Shown one piece after another: positions 1 through 5,853 of a DNA stretch of 7,357 bases. The notes below the pieces were generated by a model. It had not been told where the DNA came from. It did no database searches and saw nothing but the letters and a program-made list of their open reading frames with translations. Source of the DNA: Flavobacteriales bacterium. Its GTDB lineage: Bacteria; Bacteroidota; Bacteroidia; Flavobacteriales; UA16. The stretch covers positions 1 to 7,357 of the forward strand of contig JABISU010000075.1 of the NCBI GenBank assembly GCA_018700255.1, read 5' to 3'. Positions within the stretch are counted from its first letter, which is position 1, and each line of letters starts with the position of its first letter. The position numbers and the translations under genes are program-made.

Positions 1-376
1 AATGGCAATGGATATTGAAACTATTGCCACAGCGTATTTATTAGTTGGCGACGGCCCACTTACTACTGCCGCCTATATAACCCAAACCCTACCCATTCCT
101 TCTGCAAAACCAGAATTAGCTGTTGCAACTGCTTCAGCTGCCGTTTTGCTTGGTATGCAAGCCGTTTATCTTGATGCGGGGAGCGGAGCTGCGAATAGCA
201 TTCCAACAGAAGTTGTTTCCGCAGTTAGTAACGCGGTAGATGTGCCTATAATTGTAGGTGGTGGAATTCGGGGTTTCGAAGGCATGGAAAGAGTCTGGGC
301 AGCAGGAGCGGATCTTGTAGTTCTTGGTACTGTACTGGAAAAGGTGAGGGACTTTAGTCAGTTAACATCCTCTTAA
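1..376 (+). CDS. Geranylgeranylglyceryl/heptaprenylglyceryl phosphate synthase family protein (PcrB-like), C-terminal part
   Basis: This is the 3' part of a TIM-barrel prenyltransferase that joins a long polyprenyl diphosphate to sn-glycerol-1-phosphate, making an ether-lipid precursor. The visible 124 residues carry family landmarks: YLDAGSGA at visible residues 56-63, the phosphate-binding VGGGIRG at 85-91, and ADLVVLGT at 103-110. The section TAYLLVGDG followed by LPIPSAKPELAVATA matches the middle of bacterial group II enzymes. Whole proteins of this family are roughly 240-250 residues, so about half the gene lies left of the window and the ATG at position 2 is very probably an internal Met. 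Reading frame 2 ends in TAA at 374-376. The 3' end overlaps the convergent deiminase gene by 23 bp. The prenyl chain length used cannot be read from this fragment, so I leave the symbol blank. Family assignment is firm. Confidence 0.9.
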   Translation, partial: MAMDIETIATAYLLVGDGPLTTAAYITQTLPIPSAKPELAVATASAAVLLGMQAVYLDAGSGAANSIPTEVVSAVSNAVDVPIIVGGGIRGFEGMERVWAAGADLVVLGTVLEKVRDFSQLTSS

Positions 377-1613
377 CGTCGCCATTTTCGTAGTGAAAAA
401 TATACGTTACACCCAACTCTGGGCAGTTAACCCTCCTGCCTGATAAGTCATATACACAAATCAACTCTCCGAGGTCATTTGTGCTATTTATTATACTTAA
501 TTCATTAACTACGGTGTTGATTTCTCCTATAGGTTGTTGCTGAGTAACACAATGAACCATACCCCCAACGAATAACATATTCCGACAATCTATACCAACC
601 ACATTTCTATTGGGATATAAATCACTAATTATAGCATTTGCTACTGCGTCATTGGGGTCGTTATAGTTTGGTACTAAAACAACGCTATTTGCAATATAAT
701 AATTTGTGTAGGTTGAGCGATAACCCACCGATTCCCCCCACGTTGTAACGACATCATTAACAGTTAATGGTAAATGTACTATTTCAAATGGCACACCATC
801 AGTGTTCAATGCATTATTGATTATCTCTCTATCAGAAAACGAAACGCCCCAATAAGCCTGATCGGTGTGAGATAGTGTCACTATAGTATTGTTACCGTGA
901 AACCTAGCAAAACCATCAATATGCTGATCCGTTATATCATCTAATCCACCAAATAGTCCATCTAACCAAACGAAATTTGATACACCTAAGTACTCTTGTA
1001 AGTAATCTTCAATTTGGGCTTCCGTTAAATCAGGGTTTCTGTCTGGGCCAGTTATTGAAGTTCTTGTAGCCATCAGTGTTCCATATCCATCAATTTCAAA
1101 AGCTCCTCCCTCAAGTACCATAACGTTGAGATCTATAATCGGTATATTGAGAGAGTCTGCAACTGCAATAGGTATGTCATCGCAGAGCTCAAAAGGAGCA
1201 TTACCACCCCAACCATTAAAACCCCAATCTAAAATCGTTAAATTCACGTCAGAGTCGTAAACGAAAATGGGACCATTGTCTCTAACCCAAAAGTCATCAT
1301 TTTCAGCAATCACAAAATCTACTGAAGACATATCTATAAAAGATTCCTCTAATAGATTTACAATGTGCTCTCTATGCACATTATCATACGCTATAATGTG
1401 AACTCTCTCGCCATCAACCAAGGCTTCTGTCATTTGAATCCAGGCAGGCTCGAAATCAGCAGCACCGAAACCATAAGTATGATTATGCGGCCATTGAAGC
1501 CATGTCCCTTCATGGGGAAGCTCCTCAAAAGGCATGGTATATTGAGCTGAAACAACACCCGCACTAGCCGTTAAGATAGCAACCAACAAAAAAAATGGCA
1601 CACTCCGTTTCAT
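354..1613 (-). CDS. Secreted agmatine deiminase / Porphyromonas-type peptidylarginine deiminase family protein with T9SS sorting domain
   Basis: A 419-residue pentein-fold guanidine-modifying enzyme, probably hydrolysing a guanidino or amidine group (agmatine, free arginine or peptidyl-arginine) and releasing ammonia. Residues 1-23 form a signal peptide (KR, a hydrophobic stretch, then VSA before Gln24). The core has the family's catalytic pattern: WVRDNGP at 109-115 (Asp112), EGGAFEIDG at 168-176, HIDGFARF at 231-238 (His231, Asp233), YTNYYIAN at 302-309, and GGMVHCVTQQQP at 350-361 with the nucleophile Cys355. The last ~45 residues (VYDLSGRRV, then YIFHYENGDVKRML) look like a short type A T9SS C-terminal sorting domain, so the product is probably exported and cleaved or anchored at the surface. 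Cytosolic agmatine deiminases lack both ends. The gene starts 23 bp after the TonB receptor gene on the same strand with no visible terminator between, so it is likely under the same TPP riboswitch. The substrate is unknown; a PPAD-like protein citrullinase is one option. Confidence 0.88.
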   Translation of the reverse strand: MKRSVPFFLLVAILTASAGVVSAQYTMPFEELPHEGTWLQWPHNHTYGFGAADFEPAWIQMTEALVDGERVHIIAYDNVHREHIVNLLEESFIDMSSVDFVIAENDDFWVRDNGPIFVYDSDVNLTILDWGFNGWGGNAPFELCDDIPIAVADSLNIPIIDLNVMVLEGGAFEIDGYGTLMATRTSITGPDRNPDLTEAQIEDYLQEYLGVSNFVWLDGLFGGLDDITDQHIDGFARFHGNNTIVTLSHTDQAYWGVSFSDREIINNALNTDGVPFEIVHLPLTVNDVVTTWGESVGYRSTYTNYYIANSVVLVPNYNDPNDAVANAIISDLYPNRNVVGIDCRNMLFVGGMVHCVTQQQPIGEINTVVNELSIINSTNDLGELICVYDLSGRRVNCPELGVTYIFHYENGDVKRMLTD

Positions 1614-1636
1614 AGACGCAAATTAGTCAATCTTAT

Positions 1637-3919
1637 TTAAAAACTATATACGATATTTATAAACCCATGACGTCCAGCCTGCGGAAAAACATAATTTTCT
1701 GTCACCATGCTATCAAAACCTCCAGACAAGTAACTGTATGTCCATCCATTTGCACTGTACATTTTGTCTAGAATATTCTTAGCAACAATTGACAAAGAGA
1801 TCTTATCATTGTTTGTTCTTGTTGTTGACCATTGAACTGAAAAATCATTGACGAAGTATGCAGGCAATGAACGATCAATGTTTGACGTGTTGTCTAAAAA
1901 TTGCTGACCTACAAATTTCGTCACGAAGTCACAACCAATTGTACTGTTTGTGTTGGACCAAACCTCAGCAGAAATAACTCCTGAACCTGTAACAGATGGT
2001 GAAAAAGCGATGTCACTGTTTTGATGATCTACAACATTGACATAATCATAGTTCTCATCATAATCGTATATAGTTTCTTCAAACAAATCAATCCTATTTT
2101 GGGAGAGTGTGACGTTAACATCGCAACGAATCTTTGGCATTATCTCAACTCCAGCCTGAATCTCAATACCTTGTCTGTAGCTTTTAGGAACATTCACTCG
2201 AACAGGACTCCCGACATCGTTTAGTGCTCCGGTTGCAATCAATTGATCTTTGTAGCTCATGTGATAGAGCCCCATTTCAACGCTCCACTTGGACGCAACG
2301 TATTTGTATCCCAGCTCGAAATCCTTGAGCTGTTCGGGGTTTACTGAACCTGAGTTTGGGGTATCCAAATAATCACTCCTAGCTGGCTCTCTATTTGCAA
2401 TTGCAACAGAAGCAAAAGCTCTTGAAGATTCACTTAGCAAGACATCAAACCCAAATTTGGGGTTGAAAAAAAGAAGCGTATCTTCAATTGAAATTTCTCT
2501 TAAATCAGCGTCAACACCATGCGTGGAGTATGTCACATATCGGGTTTGCAACTCCGCCTGTAGCCTCACCTTTTCATCCATGAGATCATACGAACCTCTG
2601 ACATACGCACTTCCATCCTGCTTGTCACCAACATTGTCATAGTATCTCGTACCTGGAAGAACATCTGCAGCGTGCTCCATCCAAATTAATTCACCAAAAT
2701 GATCTCCTGAATAATTCGAATATGCACCTCCAAACTGAACATCGACTTTTCCCAAAGGCAGATCAAAATTAACAAGTCCACCAGCTAGAGTATTGTCTAA
2801 CCACCTTCTTCTGATCACATTTGTAGATTCTGGTGAGATAGAATCTGAGTATGTTGGTGCTTCTAATCCATATATAGAAAAAGCGTCATCTGATCTGAAT
2901 TGTTCGTAATAGCCTGCTCCTAATGTTGAGAAAAGGGAAACCGCCATGTTCGCCAAGCCTAAATCTTGTTCAAAATGCAACTGCAAATGATTTTGATAAT
3001 AGTTGTCCACTTCATCCTTGTAGTTGTAGTAATTGTGCTGCCTTCCTCTCTCTTTTAAATCATCTAAACGCTCGACATCAAAACCATATCCATACTCAGA
3101 ACTATTCATAGCCCATTCATCAATATCTGCATCTGTTACATTTTCATTTGTGATAAATTGTGGGATACCAAACCATGATTGGTAAGTTCTTTCATTTCCT
3201 CGCAATGATGTAATGGAGAATCGTCCACTACCCCATCTTTTCGCAACAGAAGTATATATTGAATTCAAATCACTTGATGCCCTGTCAACATATCCATCCG
3301 ATCCAATCTGTGACATGCGACCTTCCACATTCCAACCCTTTCCAACAATACCCGTATTCCAACCGACGCTTCTGCGAAAAGAATTAAAACTTCCTCCTCC
3401 CAACACAACCTGACCTCCAGGCTGGACGATTTTTCCTAGGGTATTTATAGCGATAGACCCTCCAAAAGCACCGGAACCGTTCGTGCTTGTTCCTACACCT
3501 CTTTGAATTTGCAAGCCCGAAACTGAAGCACCTAAGTCAGGTAAATTAACCCAAAAAACACCCTGAGATTCGGCATCATTTAAAGGGACTCCATTGATTG
3601 TTACGTTAATGCGACTGGCATCCGAACCCCTTAAACGTATTCCTGTATACCCAATGCCATTACCTGCATCTGAGGTCACAACAACTGAAGGAGTTAATCT
3701 CAATAAGAAAGGCATGTCTTGACCTGCGTCCATTGAGTTTAAATCATCTTGGCTGAGATTTGTATTTGCAAAAGGTGATCTCTCATCAGAACTTACAGCA
3801 CTCACAGCAACAGGTTGTAAAATGTTGATTGAATCAACCTGTGAACAGAGAGTTGTGGTCGTGAAACAAAGAAGAAAAAAAAGAAACGCAACTAAATTAC
3901 TTTGACAAAAACTACACAT
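1637..3919 (-). CDS. TonB-dependent outer-membrane receptor, predicted thiamine transporter
   Basis: A 760-residue TonB-dependent receptor. Residues 1 to about 26 are a signal peptide (hydrophobic AFLFFLLCF, then TTTTLCS before Gln27). No N-terminal carboxypeptidase-like domain is present, so it is not a SusC-type protein. The plug spans about 45-165 and includes GIRLRGSDASRINVTING at 93-110, VPLNDAESQGVFWVNLPD at 111-128, then QIQRGVGTSTNGSGAFGGSI at 137-156. The rest has the alternating aromatic/polar pattern of a 22-strand barrel and ends in FINIVYSF with the terminal Phe typical of barrel proteins. Sequence alone does not give the ligand. The TPP riboswitch about 70 nt upstream of the ATG makes thiamine or a phosphorylated/precursor form the best guess, in line with the riboswitch-controlled thiamine receptors known in Bacteroides. 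No inner-membrane PnuT or thiamine pyrophosphokinase gene is in the window. It is likely the first gene of a two-gene operon with the deiminase. Confidence 0.92.
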   Translation of the reverse strand: MCSFCQSNLVAFLFFLLCFTTTTLCSQVDSINILQPVAVSAVSSDERSPFANTNLSQDDLNSMDAGQDMPFLLRLTPSVVVTSDAGNGIGYTGIRLRGSDASRINVTINGVPLNDAESQGVFWVNLPDLGASVSGLQIQRGVGTSTNGSGAFGGSIAINTLGKIVQPGGQVVLGGGSFNSFRRSVGWNTGIVGKGWNVEGRMSQIGSDGYVDRASSDLNSIYTSVAKRWGSGRFSITSLRGNERTYQSWFGIPQFITNENVTDADIDEWAMNSSEYGYGFDVERLDDLKERGRQHNYYNYKDEVDNYYQNHLQLHFEQDLGLANMAVSLFSTLGAGYYEQFRSDDAFSIYGLEAPTYSDSISPESTNVIRRRWLDNTLAGGLVNFDLPLGKVDVQFGGAYSNYSGDHFGELIWMEHAADVLPGTRYYDNVGDKQDGSAYVRGSYDLMDEKVRLQAELQTRYVTYSTHGVDADLREISIEDTLLFFNPKFGFDVLLSESSRAFASVAIANREPARSDYLDTPNSGSVNPEQLKDFELGYKYVASKWSVEMGLYHMSYKDQLIATGALNDVGSPVRVNVPKSYRQGIEIQAGVEIMPKIRCDVNVTLSQNRIDLFEETIYDYDENYDYVNVVDHQNSDIAFSPSVTGSGVISAEVWSNTNSTIGCDFVTKFVGQQFLDNTSNIDRSLPAYFVNDFSVQWSTTRTNNDKISLSIVAKNILDKMYSANGWTYSYLSGGFDSMVTENYVFPQAGRHGFINIVYSF

Positions 3920-3964
3920 CGCGACATTGTTTAATTTATAAATTCATTAAAAAAATGACACATG

Positions 3965-4002
3965 GGAGAGATTTTGCACAGCGCAAACTCTTGACATCTT
4001 CC
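3965..4002 (-). promoter_or_regulatory. Candidate riboswitch expression-platform hairpin
   Basis: Just 3' of the aptamer the transcript contains TTTGC-GCTGT-GCAAA (3987-3973), a perfect 5-bp stem. It can be extended in two ways: AGAG (3991-3988) with CTCT (3970-3967), or GGAAGAT (4002-3996) with ATCTCTCC (3972-3965), with one bulged base. Both use bases that the ligand-bound aptamer needs (the 3' sides of P4 and P1), so the fold could be the anti-aptamer state. A run of seven T (3955-3949) follows 9 nt later but is not next to the stem, so a classical terminator is not clear. Whether control is at transcription or translation is open. The assignment is from hand-drawn pairing only. Confidence 0.4.
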
Positions 4003-4068
4003 AACCCGGTATTACCCGGTAAGGTTCAAAGGGTATGAATCTCAGCCAAAAGGCACCCCTGCATCGAG
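3990..4068 (-). promoter_or_regulatory. TPP (thiamine pyrophosphate) riboswitch, THI element
   Basis: Read on the minus strand, the conserved THI-box blocks appear in order: GGGGTGCC (4059-4052), CTGAGA (4045-4040), ACCC (4034-4031), GAACCT (4027-4022), then ACCGGGTAATACCGGGTTGG (4020-4001). Pairings that can be drawn: P1 CTCGATG (4068-4062) with TGTCAAG (3996-3990), including one C-A mismatch and two G-U pairs; P2 GGGT (4058-4055) with ACCC; P3 GCC/GGC around a TTTT loop; P5 CCGG/CCGG (4019-4016, 4009-4006) around GTAATA. P4 is short (CC with GG 4002-4001), and the usual GCGTAGGGA block is replaced by GGTTGGAAGA, so this is a variant on the 3' side. It lies only upstream of the TonB receptor gene and should lower its expression when TPP is abundant. 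Confidence 0.9.
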
Positions 4069-4101
4069 GCGAAATTAATCTATGGAGACTATATTAGGCG
4101 C

Positions 4102-4890
4102 ATGTTGTCAGAAAAACTTTTAGAAGAAGCTCTAAACCTCTCTATTAAAGCAGGTGGAGCTGGCGCAAGAGTATTGCTTTTAGCTCTTGAATCTTCAGAT
4201 GACGAACTACATATAAAATCAAAAGAGGATGGTTCCCTTGTGTCCGATGCTGATTATGCTTCAGATAAAATTATAACTGAAATTCTATCTCCTCTTGGAA
4301 TTCCTATCCTTAGTGAAGAAGCAATTATTCCTTCTTTTGAAGATAGGAAGGATTGGCCATACTATTTCTTAATAGATCCTTTAGATGGCACAGAGTCGTT
4401 TCTTAAAAATAGATATGGATTTACAGTGAATATTGCCCTTTGTGACGCAACAGGCCCCATCATAGGTGTCGTTGCAGACCCTTTATCCAACATAATTTAC
4501 GCTGGTGCAATTGGGAAAGGTTTTTCTATTTACCAATTAGATGGAATTTGTATTAAGTCAATACATTCTAATACTATTCAAAAACCATATAGATTAATTA
4601 CCTCTTGTGATGAGCAGGCTAGGTTAGAGGAATTACTCCCTCCAGGGATTAGCTCAACAGATGTTATAACTAGTCCGGTTAGCGGAGCTCTTAAATTCTG
4701 TAAAATAGCTCTTGGAGAAGCTGAGATACACTCTAGAACAGGCACTTACATGGAGTGGGACTGTGCCGCTGGAGATGCCATTCTAAGATCAATAGGGTTA
4801 GATGTTTACGATAGACATACACACAGTCGCCTGAGTTACAACTCTGAAGATCTAAAGGTACACGGACTATATACTTCTAAAGTTGTATAA
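4102..4890 (+). CDS. cysQ: CysQ-like 3'(2'),5'-bisphosphate nucleotidase (inositol monophosphatase superfamily)
   Basis: A 262-residue Mg-dependent phosphatase. CysQ proteins remove the 3'-phosphate of PAP/PAPS, protecting the cell from a by-product of sulfate activation; the protein is cytosolic or membrane-peripheral. Visible metal-site motifs are SEE at 71-73 (Glu72), IDPLDGT at 91-97 (Asp92, Asp95) and MEWDCAAGDAIL at 217-228 (Asp220). KEDGSLVSDAD at 41-51 and GFTVNIALC at 106-114 match the CysQ branch, as does SGALKFCKIALGEAEIHSR near 194-212. Length is normal. Oddities: the usual DPLDGTKEF is DPLDGTESF, and the usual GPTMEWD is GTYMEWD, so substrate preference may differ. No sulfate-assimilation gene is visible nearby. 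The ATG lies 33 bp from the edge of the divergent riboswitch; no other in-frame start fits better, and no Shine-Dalgarno is evident at normal spacing. The gene ends 12 bp before the convergent rsgA stop, with no terminator seen. Confidence 0.85.
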   Translation: MLSEKLLEEALNLSIKAGGAGARVLLLALESSDDELHIKSKEDGSLVSDADYASDKIITEILSPLGIPILSEEAIIPSFEDRKDWPYYFLIDPLDGTESFLKNRYGFTVNIALCDATGPIIGVVADPLSNIIYAGAIGKGFSIYQLDGICIKSIHSNTIQKPYRLITSCDEQARLEELLPPGISSTDVITSPVSGALKFCKIALGEAEIHSRTGTYMEWDCAAGDAILRSIGLDVYDRHTHSRLSYNSEDLKVHGLYTSKVV

Positions 4891-4902
4891 AAGCGATGCC
4901 AT

Positions 4903-5853
4903 TTATCTATACGGACCCTCTTCAAAAGTTCTGTACATATCACAATAATTTGAGTACCGCTCCTTAGAAACCTTACCTGCCTCAACCTGCTTTTTAACTG
5001 CACAGCCCGGCTCACCCATATGTACACAATTGTTAAACTTACAATCGTGTAGAAATTTGAAAAACTCAGGGAAATGATGGTTCAGCGTACTCTTTCCTAA
5101 TGTTACTAAACCAAACCCTTTTATACCCGGTGTATCAATAATAAACCCACCTCCTGGAACGGAAAACATTTCGGCAAAAGTAGTTGTATGCCTTCCTTTT
5201 GAATGAGTTTCTGACACAGCAGCGGTTTTAAGTTCTAAACCCGGAATAAGCAAATTGATTATCGTGCTTTTACCAACACCACTATGCCCAGATAGTAAAT
5301 TTATACCAGAATTTAATTCCTCTTTAAACTCCTTTATTCCTAAGCCAGACTCAGCTGAAACCCTCATCGTTTCATAACCAACTCTTGTATATATACCCTC
5401 CAACTCCTCTTGCCTTAACAATGCCTCTTTATCTGAACTTAACAAATCAAATTTGTTAAAGACAATCGTAGTCGGAATTCCGTACGCTTCTGCTGTGACT
5501 AAGAATCTATCAATAAAACCGGAGCTAGTCCTTGGCTTAGCAATGGTCACAATAAGATATGCTCTATCTAAGTTTGAAGCGACAATATGAGTTTCCTTAG
5601 AAAGGTTAACTGATTTTCGAACAATGTAATTCCTCCTCTCCTCTATACTATCAATACTACCCGTTCCGTCTTTAGACCTGATAAATTGTACAGCATCACC
5701 CACTGCAATAGGGTTTGTAGATCGCAAACCCTTAAGCCTCATCTTTCCCTTAATTCTACATCGAATATTCTCACCTGAGGAGTCTTGTACATCGTACCAA
5801 GATCCGGTAGATCTAAAGACTATTCCGCTTTCAGTATTAGTTTCAGTACTCAA
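4903..5853 (-). CDS. rsgA: Ribosome small-subunit-dependent GTPase A (RsgA/YjeQ/EngC)
   Basis: A 316-residue circularly permuted GTPase that binds the immature 30S subunit and helps late maturation at the decoding site. Domain order is typical: an OB-fold at about 8-70 (GIVFRSTGSWYDV at its start), then GTPase motifs in permuted order: NKFD 133-136 (G4), SAESG 166-170 (G5), GHSGVGKST 189-197 (P-loop), GRHTTTF 220-226 (switch I), DTPG 240-243 (G3). The C-terminal zinc finger is intact as CX4CXHX5C: Cys271, Cys276, His278, Cys284. The start codon is TTG at 5853-5851. An in-frame TAA lies five codons upstream with no ATG or GTG between, and the next Met (residue 38) would remove the OB-fold strand, so TTG is forced. 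The start overlaps the gldA stop (TTGA), which suggests translational coupling. It is probably the last gene of the groEL-gldA-rsgA block. Confidence 0.96.
   Translation of the reverse strand: MSTETNTESGIVFRSTGSWYDVQDSSGENIRCRIKGKMRLKGLRSTNPIAVGDAVQFIRSKDGTGSIDSIEERRNYIVRKSVNLSKETHIVASNLDRAYLIVTIAKPRTSSGFIDRFLVTAEAYGIPTTIVFNKFDLLSSDKEALLRQEELEGIYTRVGYETMRVSAESGLGIKEFKEELNSGINLLSGHSGVGKSTIINLLIPGLELKTAAVSETHSKGRHTTTFAEMFSVPGGGFIIDTPGIKGFGLVTLGKSTLNHHFPEFFKFLHDCKFNNCVHMGEPGCAVKKQVEAGKVSKERYSNYCDMYRTFEEGPYR
5850..5853 (-). other. gldA stop / rsgA start overlap (TTGA), probable translational coupling
   Basis: On the minus strand, TTG (5853-5851) starts rsgA and TGA (5852-5850) ends gldA, sharing two bases in a 4-nt unit. 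This is the TTG version of the common ATGA junction. With no Shine-Dalgarno visible, termination-reinitiation is the likely way rsgA is translated. Confidence 0.75.

Noticed and set aside
2..4. ATG at position 2 as the true start of the prenyltransferase gene.
   Set aside because: The visible protein begins in mid-family, about half the expected length, so the gene continues left of the window.
422..440. Inverted repeat GGCAG-9 nt-CTGCC, considered as a terminator between the convergent genes.
   Set aside because: It lies inside the deiminase coding sequence, has only 5 bp of stem with a 9-nt loop, and no T-run on either side.
3949..3955. Run of seven T (minus strand) after the riboswitch, considered as an intrinsic terminator.
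   Set aside because: The nearest stable stem ends about 9 nt before it, and only a 3-bp ATG/CAT hairpin abuts it; a terminator needs a stem directly before the run.
4070..4077. TAATTTCG on the minus strand as the -7 promoter element (TAnnTTTG) of the receptor gene.
   Set aside because: One mismatch and no TTG at -33 spacing; the position is right but evidence is too thin to list as a feature.
4836..5027. Minus-strand open frame across the cysQ/rsgA junction.
   Set aside because: It overlaps the 3' ends of two well-supported genes in another frame and has no recognisable features.
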